64,000 bases of DNA from NCBI GenBank assembly GCA_018806985.1, contig JADANN010000269.1, positions 248,001 through 312,000 of the forward strand, read 5' to 3'. Shown piece by piece: positions 1 to 11,062 of the stretch (positions are counted from its first letter, which is position 1; each line of letters opens with the position of its first letter). This DNA is from Angiostrongylus vasorum. Lineage: Eukaryota > Nematoda > Chromadorea > Rhabditida > Metastrongylidae. The translations under genes were made by a program, and so were the position numbers. The notes beneath the pieces are model-generated. The model did no database searches. It saw only the letters and a program-made list of their open reading frames with translations, and was not told the DNA's origin.

Positions 1-97
1 GCGCAGCCCGAATGGATGGAACGCTTCGTGTACTGGGACGTCGAATCGATCATTGCATTGCAGGGCACCCTCTAACCACTGCGCTACACGAGCCCCG
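1..97 (-). repeat. SINE A head fragment, cut by the window edge
   Basis: On the minus strand this reads the tRNA-like head of SINE A (GTGTAGCGCAGTGGTTAGAG, then GGCCC-type B box region). A second, complete copy in the same orientation follows at 129. Confidence 0.7.
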
Positions 98-128
98 CTG
101 CACGCATCAATGAATTGTAATAAATAAA

Positions 129-414
129 TGGGTAAAGGATAAAGCTCTCGGCGTTGATCAATCCCTGAGGGATGCGCCATCCATTCGACTTCATTAAGCA
201 TCGTTGGAGGTGACTGAATGCATATCTGGCCTTTACAATGACTCGCGGTGGCATGCCGATATATCGAGCCGGTGCTGCTATCCACCCAGAAAAGTCTGGT
301 AGCAATTTGCCGACCCCGGAGGGATGGAACGCTTGGTGGGCCATAGGCGCCGGGATCGATTCCCACGTGTGTCGCAGTGGCTCCTCCAACCACTGCGCCA
401 CACGCACCCATTGT
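129..414 (-). repeat. SINE A, near full length
   Basis: Read on the minus strand: tRNA-like head with an A box (TGGCGCAGTGGTTGGAG type) and B box (GGGAATCGATCCC type), body with GGTACCAGACTT/GCTCGATAC-like motifs, then ATTGATCAACGCCGAGAGC and a TTTATCC tail at 129. Several apparent ORFs here are only the SINE body. Confidence 0.85.
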
Positions 415-495
415 AATAAATAGTCCATCAATATATAGAAAAAACACATTGGTACCATTGTACTCAAGCTAATGTACAACAAGTTATTTTGAAAC

Positions 496-825
496 ATGGA
501 ATTTTCAAAAGGTTCACAGAATGAACCTCATAGAAGACCAAGAATCATGAAAGGAACTAATCCACTTTGTAATACAAAAAAGCGTCCGCGCCGAGGAAAT
601 GTCAACGAACTCGGTGTTGAGATGTTGAGAGATGTTTTTGGCGTTTTGCCATTACCTTTATTCAAAAGTACAAAACAACACGATTTCGTAAGATACTCCT
701 CTTCATCTGCTAGGAATTTAATAATCGATACAAATTCTCAAGACAGCAATGAAATGATATCTGTCACTAGAAGATTCACACTGATTTCTGGGTATACAAG
801 GAAAAAGCCAAAGAAAACACTTTGA
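496..825 (+). CDS. Hypothetical 109-residue ORF
   Basis: The longest non-repeat ORF at the left end: Met at 496, basic start (HRRPRIMKG, KKRPRRGN), a short hydrophobic patch (VFGVLPLPLF), a Ser-rich centre and a KKPKKTL end. No domain is recognised and no splice context was established. It sits directly after a SINE A copy. It could be a lone exon or chance. Confidence 0.22.
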   Translation: MEFSKGSQNEPHRRPRIMKGTNPLCNTKKRPRRGNVNELGVEMLRDVFGVLPLPLFKSTKQHDFVRYSSSSARNLIIDTNSQDSNEMISVTRRFTLISGYTRKKPKKTL

Positions 826-1121
826 AGGGAAATAAAACCAAAAACGCGAAACGAGTGACAACGATGGGATATGTATGTGAGGGAATAGAGTGGCTGGGAT
901 TTTAACTACCTATACTATCAAGGTCGTCAATGAAAAATCGTCGGGCAGAGATCGACAATCAAGCCCATAAATGCGCGCCTAACATTATGCAACCAGTCTA
1001 TTCATACTAAGACAATAACAGCTTCGTTTTCAACAACGCTGTTGATTTAAGGTGGATAGAGAATCCAGAAAAGGTCCAGTGAAATGTGTTGTTGTTTCTG
1101 TTGAATGACGACAGAATGGCA

Positions 1122-1334
1122 TTCGAGAGCACTATTGTGAAAAATTTTTTTTCCGCTTTACGCCAGCACATAAAAGAACTCGGGTACAAGTTCGAGTTTG
1201 CAAATGCGGATTATCGCTACTTAAAAAGTTTCGTTAAAATCAGCTTAGATACTCGTACTGATAATATTCTACAGCAAGCTTATATATCTAACTTAAGCAG
1301 ACCCAGTAAAATGAGCAAAGCAATATTTCTGTGA
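1122..1334 (+). CDS. Hypothetical short ORF or exon
   Basis: Open frame with Met near 1116, reading ALRQHIKELGYKFEFANAD and YRYLKSFVKISLDTRTDN. Composition looks protein-like but there is no recognised family, and splice sites are unclear. Confidence 0.18.
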   Translation, partial: FESTIVKNFFSALRQHIKELGYKFEFANADYRYLKSFVKISLDTRTDNILQQAYISNLSRPSKMSKAIFL

Positions 1335-1434
1335 GAAGTGAAGTTCGGCGAAATGAAAAGAAAAAAAACAACGACTACTAAAGAAGAGTGGGCTTAAAGA
1401 AAGCTAAGGAATTCTAAAACCTATTTAAGAGCAT

Positions 1435-1781
1435 GGGCGCATGTGACGCAGTGGTCGAAGGCGCTCTGCAACACACACGTGGATTTGATCCCGGCCCCCA
1501 TGGCCCACGAAGCCTTCCATTCCTCTGGGGGTCGGCAAATTGACACCAGACTTGTTTAGGAGGATAGCAGCACTGGCTCGATACATCGGTAGGCCACCGC
1601 GAGTCATTGTAAAGACCAAATATACGTTCAATCACCTTCGAAACAATGCTTAATGAACACGAATGCATGGCGCATCCCTCAGGGATTGATCAACGCCGAG
1701 ACCTTTATCCTTTATCCCTCATTTTTATCCTTTATCCTTCAACCTTTATAGTTTTTTCTTTTGTCTTTTATCCTTTATTTA
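1435..1781 (+). repeat. SINE A, full length with long TTTATCC tail
   Basis: Head from GCGCATGTGACGCAGTGGTC, body through GCTCGATACATCGGTAGGCC, end motif GATTGATCAACGCCGAGA, then repeated TTTATCC units. The tail shows the 3' end and + orientation. Confidence 0.85.
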
Positions 1782-2254
1782 AGAGCATTACAATGTTTCT
1801 TGTAAGATATTACGGTTTTAAAGTCACATTATTAAATGACTACGTCATTAGAGGCTACCTACGGAGAATAGTTGATTATTTGAACACTCTTGGCTACTAA
1901 TTGAGATTGGCTCTAGTTAAAAATCATCACATAAAGCCCATTACATTACACACAGAGCACAATGACCATTACTGCAGAAGAAAAGGTCATGATGAGATGA
2001 GCAAAGGAATGAGACGGGCATTCAAATAAAACACAGCTGAAACCAGTATTTTTGAAGAAATGAAAAGGTTATATGACATCACTTTTCAAATAACCGAAAA
2101 AGAACAAAGTGCAGTGATGCTACAACGAAATGAGGTACCTATCAATAAGGAAACAAACAGCTGGAAGACCCAGTTATATGAGCGCGTTTACTTAAAAATA
2201 AAAAAATCATTTAAAAACGAGTTAATTTTTTAACTAAAGGGTAGGATTAATAGA

Positions 2255-2556
2255 TAATAACGTTCTGCGTTGACCTATATCCGTGAGGGATGCGCCAATG
2301 GCCATCGACTCCATTAAGGATCCTAGAGGTGATCGCATGCATATTTGTATGCATGACATATTTGGTACATGTACATGACAATGACTTGCGTTGCCCCACT
2401 GATGTATCAATCCAGTGCTTTTATGCTTCTATACAACTTTTGCATCAATTTCCCAACTCAGGAGAAATGGAAAGGTTGTATGGCGGTGAAGGATTGTGCG
2501 ATGGACTACGTGTGTATGCTAGGGCATCTCTAACCATTGTGTTAAACGTGCCTTCA
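2255..2556 (-). repeat. SINE A, diverged
   Basis: Minus-strand copy: GTTCTGCGTTGACC near 2260 matches the inverted end motif, and CTAACCATTGTGTTAAACG at 2534-2552 matches the inverted head. Confidence 0.6.
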
Positions 2557-3078
2557 GCCAAACAATGACAATTAAAATTTGGGTGTTAAACAACGTGATG
2601 TACGTAGCATTGCCTCAGCAAGGTGACTCAGGCCGACAAGGAATTCTTTTTTCCACTTAAGAGCTCCACTAAGTGTAAACCTCTGCCATTACACAAACGG
2701 GCCAATCATCTTCAGCAACCTCATCGCCAAAGATGGAAAGCATGATGCGATAATGATGATACTCCTTTTGTCACTTGGACGAGCTGTAATGACTACTCAT
2801 CCCCTGACTGGCAGCAAGGACGACTTGAAAAGTTGATAATGTCAACTCGAATTTTGACATAATTAAGGTTCGCCATAAATTAATGCCTGATTTCAACCTA
2901 AGTTTTCAAAGTGCCATACTTTACCACAGAATAAACTTTATTAATAGCAATAAAACCATTAGAATCTACACAGCTTTCAGAACGACAAACAAGTATTGTT
3001 CAACAGATGAACAAGCTTGTTTATACCAGTTGCATAAAATCCTGCACCGCCTGTATAGCAGCTAAATGAGTAAAAAAA

Positions 3079-3357
3079 AAGTAAAGGATAAAGCTCTCGG
3101 CGTTGATCAATCTTTGAGGGAGGCGCCGTGCATTTGACTTTATTAAGCATTGTTGGAGGCGATTGAATGCTTATCGGGCCTTTACAATGACTCGCGGTGG
3201 CCTACCAATGTATCGAGTTAGTGCCGCTATCCTCCCAGACAATTCTGGGACCAATTTCCCGACCCCGGAGGGATGGAAGGCTCGGTGGGCCATGGGCACA
3301 GGGGACCGATTCCACGTGTGTTGAAGGGCGCCTCCGACCACTGCGCCACACGCTCCA
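3079..3357 (-). repeat. SINE A, full length
   Basis: Minus-strand copy from tail (AAAGGATAAAGCTCTCGGCG) to head (GACCACTGCGCCACACGC). Confidence 0.85.
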
Positions 3358-3984
3358 TTTTTTAACGTAAAGGTAAACGACTAGAAATGAATAGTTAAAT
3401 GGAAAATCAGTAACTTCAAAAATGATTAGGACTACTCGTCTTAAATCTCGTTAATGGATTAACTGTGAAGCGTTGTCAAAGGATTCTATAGAAGATAATA
3501 TAAATGATTGATGAAATTATGAAGAAATCGAGCAAAAGTCGTAAATGAAGCGTCGTTTCGCAACGGTTACCTCAATAGGCGGAGTTTGCTCGACGCGTAG
3601 CAGAAGCGACCGACGTCCCGCCTTCGGGCAGACGGACAACGGACGCTCCAGTTGTATCCGTGATAATTAATCCAATGAATCGGGACAAGTTTGTCATGCA
3701 TAACAAATCACAGCAAGCTCGACTTTGCTATTACTTTCGTACAAATCTATCGTTTTCCAAGAACTGAGTAAAAGATTTTGCCAGAACTTGTCCCTTACAT
3801 ACTCACTTAACGGTTTGTCGGTTTTCGAGTAGTTCAGACCGTTCTTTAGATCTTCGTCGAATTAGTTAGCGTTAATTCTTTTTACGGTAATCATCTTCAC
3901 GTGATGATATAGAGTTCAGTTCAACTTTTAACTGAGGGGCTCTGCATACTTTTCCAATAGCGATGGTTTTGATGACCACTGGCT

Positions 3985-4268
3985 TACACGAGTGCGTGTA
4001 TCACAGTGGTTATGAGTGCCCTACGTGAACACAGTATTATTGGTTCGACCCCGTACCCTAAAGAAACTCACGTCTATCTTCCTTGGTCGAAAAGCTTGTG
4101 CCATACTTGTTTGAGAGGATAAAAACGCTGACACGACACATCTTTAAGTAGCACTAGTTGTTAGGGCCTAAAACGCGTTCAACCACCTCCACGAAGCCGT
4201 GAATGGAATCGAATGCATGGCACAGTGCTGAAGGATTGATTAACAGTGAAATCTTTATTCTTCATTAC
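3985..4268 (+). repeat. SINE A, old and decayed
   Basis: Partial matches in order: GTATCACAGTGGTTATGAG (head), TTGTTTGAGAGGATAAAAACG (body), CGAATGCATGGCACAG, and GGATTGATTAACAG (end). Confidence 0.5.
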
Positions 4269-4269
4269 A

Positions 4270-7089
4270 TTATAGAGGTGGACCTCTTTTTTTCTCAGTA
4301 ATGTTCATATCCATGGATCTTTTCTTGGGTCATAAGAAAGAAGCATATATAGGTGTAAACTTCTAAATAACATCTGGTCGTTGTGTGAAATTTGATAGAC
4401 AAACGGCTGTCTGACCAAATGGATGTCCATTGGGCTATCTCGTTTCGGTCATCCATCAGTCGTCGTGTTCTTTTTGATGTGGACCGATTGTAAATGAACC
4501 GAACGCGCATCGTCAGCGGACAACTCGTACGACAACGATAAACAAGAACATCTATCAAAGTTGTCATTATTTTTTGAGGAAACTGGCAGGCCAGATGGTT
4601 CAAGCACTTAATTATTGGTACTGTAATAACACACACTTCATAATAGAGTGCCGTAAACAAAGCGCAAAAAGTATTATCGGCGTTCCTCTTTTCTAACAGA
4701 AATGGCTCTGATTAGTAGTACTAGTAAAATCCTGAGATCAAATATGATAAAGAGAATAATGACTCCCATGAACAAGTTGTTGAACAAGCCAGAAGTATGG
4801 CTGTCTCCGTCGATCCCACTGACAGCCTCGGTTTACGAAATTCTTGAGTAACCAAGAAACCTCGTTGGTGTCAAGGCGCTGGCGAAATGCTGTGGACATT
4901 TCATGTTTTTTTTTCTCTTCTGCAAAAATCACGTCTGATAATGGATCATACTCCAGAAACAGTTTTTTGGCGATTAATTTTTCTCATCAAGTATAGCTGC
5001 AAGCAAAGAGTTAAAAAAATTTGGAAGCTAAACGTTGACCAGAGAGGATTAATGATAAGCTGCTTCCGATAGCTTGGTAGTGTGTGAAGTTAGTCTTCCC
5101 AAGCTACCATCGCAACAGTCCGATTTCTATAGGAAAATCGGCGACAGCGAGTATAAAACTATTCGATCTCTCTAATTACGAGAAACTGCCCACCAAGCTA
5201 CTTTTTAACTCGCGCCAGGCGCGAAAAAAAAGCCTTATTTTTCTCCTTCCTGAAAGATTTTATCATCGATGACATCGCGTAGAACATGATTGGTGATTGT
5301 TTTTACCGGTTAGCAAAACGAAGAATGAAAAAGGAGGAGAAAGAGTGGAAAAAAATAGGAACATCAAAGTTTACAGGCGAATAATTAGTGCTAAGCGGTA
5401 CTCAAGACACCAAGAGGTTTACCAGGAGGTCAATCGCTACCAGTGGCTAAATGACCTGACCCTGATCACGACCTCGTCGTCGGATATTGTTCTTTTGTAG
5501 AATGTGCACATTTTCTTGAATGCATAACGCCATTAAGAATCGTAAGTAGAGATGTTATCAATCCACAGTTTTTTAGCAATAAGTCGATCAATTCGAAGGT
5601 AAGATTTTAATGGATACCAATATTAAACCTATCTCTATTTTCATGGCTTTTAGAAAAGATATTTTTTTACAATCAGAAGGAATTACTTATTATTTCAGCC
5701 AAGTAAGACTCCAGTGGTTCCATTAAAAGTCAGATATACCATCTGTTGTCCATTTACTAGCTAGATAGAACTCCATCGTAGAGGTTCAACAAGAGAGCCA
5801 GGAATTTCTAAGCGAATGTTATCAGGCTTGTATCACGTTAATCAGGAGTGAAATGTATTATTTTAGAAAGACCATTCTAATGTAGCTTTGATCGCGTAAG
5901 GTTCAGGTAAGGCAAAAAATAGAAACTATACTGAGGCAGAGTAAGACAGAATTGGTGCGACGACGAAGTCTGTGCTGAGATTATGCGCTTCCTAACCGAT
6001 TATTACGTTAATAGAAACCCAAAATAGAGATAACAAAAGCCAATTACACAAATCTGTTTTTGACGTCAGTGATACTCGAAAAACATGGCTGCAATCTCTG
6101 CTTGTGTCGAAAGAGGTTGTCGCTTAGCAACATAGATACCATAGAGATTCTTCAGAGCAAATTTTCAAGTAAAAAAATAGCGAAAATGTCGAATATATTG
6201 ATAAGCCTTGGGTAATTTTATAAAAAATGACCGTTCACAACATTCGCTAATCTAATCAAGGCCCACTACCGTAACCATTCCCCGCTTTAGACGATACGTC
6301 GTTACGGTACGCTATTAAACTACTGTAACCAGAGGGCCAGCTGATGGGTACGGCACTGTTTTATTCATCGACGATAAGACCACTAGCAATTCAGCTTTGA
6401 CCGCAAAGCCATGGCGGACGTCTTTTAAATGGAGATAGAGATTTAAGCGATGACCGTTGTGTGAGCGTCAATGACGCCTCATTGCACTAGGCCATACGCC
6501 ACCGGCATAATTATCTTAGTGGAAAAAAATGAAGCATTCCCAAACTCCAGGCTTTGCCAATCAATATCTCGAGCAACCTTTCGCCTGGCAACGTCGTTTA
6601 TCTTTTCCCTATAAACAACACTATCAGATAAAAAATGTGCTCGCTAATTAGAAGTAATATGAGGAACAGTGCGGTAAGTCGTTGGTTATATTCACATGAT
6701 AGTTGGTTCGAAATCTGTTCTGGGCTAATCACCTCTAACGCACTATGGATTTTATTTAGCACAGAAACATCTGCAACCGCAAGTGTTTTCCTTTTTTTGA
6801 TAACTGTGGCTCATATTAGTTTTTAGACCAACTTAAATATGAACCTTCGCTTCATTTTGGAGAGCATGGAATAGTTATGGGTACCTTTGGTTATGTGGTT
6901 AAAGCAAAGATAATATGTGTGCATCGAAACTGATGCATATCTCCCATTATGCGTTAATCGCCTTCGTTCTTTGTTGAAGGCGCATCCATTCGGAGACCGC
7001 ATCATGCATTGCTGTGATAACTACAAAAAGTAGTCCTTGGTCATTCAATGTTTTCTTGACGAGCAGACACGAGGTTTTCTTTGCGCTAT
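4270..7089. other. No recognised gene
   Basis: Short ORFs of 60-121 residues on both strands (longest minus 4295-4660), none with a recognised domain or convincing splice context. A weak SINE A head-like piece (GCCTCATTGCACTAGGCC) lies near 6475. Otherwise nothing seen. Confidence 0.5.
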
Positions 7090-7210
7090 TTATTCAAAAT
7101 GGCTGACGTTTCCGCACTTCCACTTTCTTCAGAGCCTGGAAAGGTTAGGCTGACATGTAGTCTACTCAGTCGAACATTTTCATAACCAAAGCCTTGTAAC
7201 ATTCTGTGTG
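7090..7210 (-). mobile_element. PLE terminal fragment with a decayed hammerhead-like motif
   Basis: On the minus strand 7102-7137 reads CTGAAGA ... GGAAACGTCAGCC, the terminal motif of local PLEs, but its stem II has lost pairing. Downstream CAGTCGAACATTTTCATAACC resembles the end fragment at 20.31-20.37 kb. Confidence 0.5.
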
Positions 7211-7550
7211 ATTCGAACTCGGTCATTGTTTACAACGAAAAGCTGGTGTGCAGAGGGTATTAGTGGATTCGTGACCTCTTCATTCTGGACAACCAACCGA
7301 CAACTGCCACCAGCTGCTACTCATCACCAAATCGACGATGGACGGTTATCTACTGTCTCTTGAACTGTGGCAGATCAGAATTGCTGATCTAACATTATAT
7401 AGTTGCTCATTACTGAGTTCAAGATAACTAAAACAGCCTTTAAAAAATTTCAAGGTTACTGTGACTGCGTCGTTTTCTTGTTCAGCAATCGAAAGGTTGT
7501 TAAACAGCATATATTTACTTCCATAGAAAGACACAATACCATACAACAGT

Positions 7551-7586
7551 AGCTGACGTTTCGGCAGTATCGCCTTCTTCAGAGCT
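7551..7586 (-). ncRNA. Hammerhead-like ribozyme motif, left terminus of the short PLE
   Basis: Minus strand: CTGAAGA, an unpaired A, GGC..GCC stem II with a 6-nt loop, GAAAC, GTC, with AGCT on both sides able to form stem I. No helix III, as in the small PLE-associated variants that act as dimers. Mirror copy at 7764. Confidence 0.58.
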
Positions 7587-7763
7587 TGGAAGAGTATACC
7601 AAAAACCCTACAATGAATAGCAGGGATGAATGCCCAGAGGTCATACGCGACCTGACCCCGTATGTTCGCATCAATTTCTGATGTGAGATGGTGCAGTCAT
7701 CAACCTTATGCGACTATAATCACCTGTTCTAATCTTCCTCATTGGAAGGCACGTAAAAAAGCG

Positions 7764-7798
7764 GCTCTGAAGAAGGCGATACTGCCGAAACGTCAGCT
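7764..7798 (+). ncRNA. Hammerhead-like ribozyme motif, right terminus of the short PLE
   Basis: Plus strand: GCTCTGAAGAAGGCGATACT then GCCGAAACGTCAGC. All core bases are present (CTGANGA, GAAAC, GTC cleavage triplet) and stem I is GCT/AGC. Identical in its core to the minus-strand copies at 7551 and 62749. Confidence 0.6.
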
Positions 7799-8021
7799 GC
7801 TGTTGCATTGTATTGTGTTTTTCTATGGAAGTAAATGTATGCTGTTTAACAACCTCGCGATTGCTGAACAAGCAAACGACGCATTCATATTCCAATGCCG
7901 ATGTTAATAGAGAGTCGATCCTGGGTTACTGTGACTATTCACATAAAAGCACCACGGCAGGATTTCCAGAGGGAAAAAGGTCAAAGCTAGAGCAGTTTAT
8001 AACTTTTTACTTACTGCTTCT

Positions 8022-8785
8022 TGTTTTTTTTACGGTGAAGTATTATGTGGATTAAAACCACAATATAACCATAATAATGCAAAAGACTGGTATCAGTATG
8101 CAGGTATCCGCTGTAATGATCGAACACGCTACTACCTTTTGCAGGGGTTAACGGGTTCCCCCACAACACCATGCCGTTCGTTCGCTTCGCCTGTTTCTCT
8201 TTTTCTATCTACCAGTGCTATCAGCAATCACCTGTAAAAGGGACTGGTGTAAGGAGCACTAATCGGCGTTGAAGACAGTTATGCAGATGATGTAGTTGAA
8301 ATAACAGTGTTAACTTTTTATTTGCTGCCTATTACAATTTTTTTTCACGGTAGAGTATTATGTGAAATACAACCATAATGATGCTGAGATATTTGCGGAA
8401 CTCAGAACCTCAGTTTGGCCCCGGACTTGCGGTTACCCTTTCCGGAAGGTCACGTGTTATTCACTGTACCAGCCGAGACTCTTGCTTGGCCTTCTCTCAG
8501 CCACTTTTTTTAAAACCTAACAGTGGCACCAGCAATCATCTGTGAACGAAGTTGATCCTTGAGTCACAAGTCGGCATTGGACCTGGTTAAGCTGAAGCTG
8601 AAATTAAACCACAATGCGTAACTTTTTATTTACTGCCTACTGTCTCTTCATGGCTTAATATTATATGAAGTGCAACTACAAAGGATGCTAAGATATTTGC
8701 GGCAAAAACTTGGCCTGGAGTCCGAGTTTTACAAATATCTCAGCATTGTTTTGGTTGTATTTCGCATAAAATCGTAGGAATAGAA
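8022..8785 (-). repeat. Cluster of three SINE-like family B copies, diverged
   Basis: Three successive pieces each begin with TTTTTATTTACTGCCTA-like sequence and contain GATGCTGAGATATTTGC, a GGTCACGTG/GGGTTCCCCC-like tRNA-type region and CCAGCAATCACCTG. Tandem arrangement suggests stepwise insertion next to older copies. Confidence 0.6.
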
Positions 8786-10785
8786 CAAGCACAATCCGGC
8801 CAAGTTTGCTTAGTGTCGATAACTAGATTTACAGACTGTAGACAATCATAATAGCTGTTGAAAACAATCATTGCATTTTGTGTACAAAAATGAAATTCTG
8901 CACTTGTCTTGAGGGTCAGCGCTAAAATGCGTTTTACCGTAAAAAATCCTCGTTTGGCATTAACTTTAAAGGGCCTTCCCAAATGGTCATTTTAATTTTG
9001 CACACTAGTATTCCCATCGAGGCGATAGCTCCTTAGAAGTGGTGGATTTTATTGATTTGCAATGCCATTGGGTTGATTTCAGTAAAGGTCCATAAATTAG
9101 TGAATGGGCATCTATTTCTGGTCTATCTCTTAATAATATCAAATATCCATCTAGAACCTTTGAGGTATCATCCAACTTGGGCAAATGCGTCATCTCTGCA
9201 GATTGAGTGTTTCGTCAGATTTATCTCCAACAGTTTCATAATTGTCGATCCAATCATAAGTCATGAGAAACGCATTAGAAACGATTTGTGGATCATGGGT
9301 GCCGTCTTTGGAGACTTGTGTGGTGAGAGTTGACGATATGTGGACAATCATTTGGGTGAGTTGACGATGTGTGGGCAATCTCCGTTAATGATTCAAATAC
9401 TCATTCGATCTGTTGGAGCGTAACGAATGGACGCCATTAAGAGATGTAGGATAGCCAGTTTGCTGGAAAATCATCGGTTTGCGACGTACGTCAACGGACA
9501 AGGTGAACCTGACGACACATTGTCTGCCTATGCACTCATGAGGTTGAACTCCTACGAAATGGAAAGCAGTTAAACTTCCCATACGATCACCAGATAGGTG
9601 GGTCATTGACACGAAAGATGATGGGGCACTTGCGATTTTTTATTATATGCCGAATCTGACCGGAATGTACTATCATGCGTAGCGATGAGGTCACGACAAG
9701 AAGAGTATGAAATACCAAGATTTCTGTGTTTCCCTCCTAAGTGGAAACCAACTTATTAAGGGTAGCGCATGAAACTAAAGCCAATAAATGAGAGATTTCC
9801 ACTCATTTAAGGAAATAATACATCCTTAGGATTTTTTAAGAGCTCATAAGATCCACGAAGGGTATATTCTATATGAATCAATCTTCATAGGAAACATCAA
9901 TGATCATCGCACAGCACTATGGATATGATCACTTAGAAAAGGCATGGTCATCATGAAGGTCATTATTTCTTAGTAGAAACCTTCAATCATGGGCCGAAGA
10001 ATGTCATTTTTACATGACGTGTCATCACTCTATTGTGCGGATCCCAACCCTTCTGCATTCTATTCGTTTTTTCTAGCATTCATCGCCACAATGAGCTTCG
10101 AATATTTCGCGTTTTGTCTCGGCTGCTACTTGAAGATCTCATCTTTCTCTTTAAGAATGTTGCAGAATGCTCGTCGATCGATTGTCTTTGCAATATTGGG
10201 GGATAACCAAGCTAAAGCGTTCCCACGTGGATTGGGGAGAGCATTGGGGAAAAGTTCGAACTAGCACCTTTGCTTCCTCGTTGACAGCATCACTAACTAT
10301 TGCGCTGTCCCCCACTTACAAAAAGCATTCTGCTACATTACAGACGTTTGTCTCTGACATGAATGTCATTACTGACTGGAACACAACGAAGAATATCGAT
10401 AGAAGCTTTGGGGCATGATTAACCAGAAGAATATCAGAATCTGGCAAAGCGAGCACTTCTTTCCACAACTACAGGGTACAAGGTTCATAGTGCACACAAC
10501 AGTAGCCGGTATTCATTAGAAAGCACCAAACCACTTCTATTTTTACAATATGTATAGGCTCTGCAAAACCATCCTCGCGGATCCACAGTGTCTCAAGAGT
10601 AATGTCTCATTGAAGTGGCTGCAGATTGGAAACATCTAACTGACCCACTTTTGATTGATGTTATATTCCACTAAGTGCCTAAATTCACACTCTCGTCATC
10701 CCCCTCTCCTCTCCTAAGAAAAAAGGAAAGAATAAAATTAAAGTCTCATTATTGCACTTACACCTGTTTTACAGGGTACATGTGG
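8786..10785. other. No recognised gene
   Basis: Overlapping short ORFs at 9.0-9.6 and 10.0-10.4 kb. The minus-strand frames at 9.1-9.6 look somewhat protein-like but I found no catalytic motif of a retroelement. Nothing firm. Confidence 0.45.
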
Positions 10786-11062
10786 CGCAGTGCTCGGAGG
10801 CGCCCTGTAACACACCTGTGGGATCGACCCCCGCCCATGGCTCACCAAGCCTTCCATCCTTCTGTGGTCAGCAAATTGGTACCAGACTTTTCTGAGAGGA
10901 TTGCAGCACCGGCTCGATACATCGGTAGGCCACAGCGAGCCATTGTAAAGGCCAGATATGGATTCAGTCACCTCCAAACGATGCTAAATGAAGTCGAATG
11001 CACGGCGCATCACCCAGGGATTAATTAACGCCGACAGCCTTATCCCTTTTTACCCTTTTTCT
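10786..11062 (+). repeat. SINE A, full length
   Basis: Head ATGTGGCGCAGTGCTCGGAG, body with TTGGTACCAGACTTTTCTGA and GCTCGATACATCGGTAGGCC, end GGGATTAATTAACGCCGA, T-rich tail. Confidence 0.85.

Larger units (their letters stand above)
7467..7923 (+). mobile_element. Short Penelope-like element with inverted termini and a 13-bp target-site duplication
   Basis: GGTTACTGTGACT flanks it on both sides (7454-7466 and 7924-7936). The ends are inverted: GCGTCGTTTTCTTGTTCAGC on the left pairs with GCTGAACAAGCAAACGACGC on the right, with a right-hand extension of about 40 nt (ATTCATATTCCAATGCCG...). The centre keeps only the C-terminal end of the GIY-YIG protein (NSRDECPEVIRDLTPYVRI, + strand). A severely 5'-truncated PLE with inverted pLTRs, as described for the superfamily. 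Confidence 0.8.

Noticed and set aside
9005..9612. Minus-strand ORFs as a BEL/Pao-type retroelement
   Set aside because: Some residues looked RT-like on first reading, but no catalytic motif or consistent frame could be shown.
10675..11028. 117-residue ORF and similar ORFs at 238, 1414, 14473, 16939, 32031, 37210, 38975 and 43197
   Set aside because: All are translations of SINE A bodies; the same peptides (for example LPDKSGTNLPTPEGW) recur at each copy.
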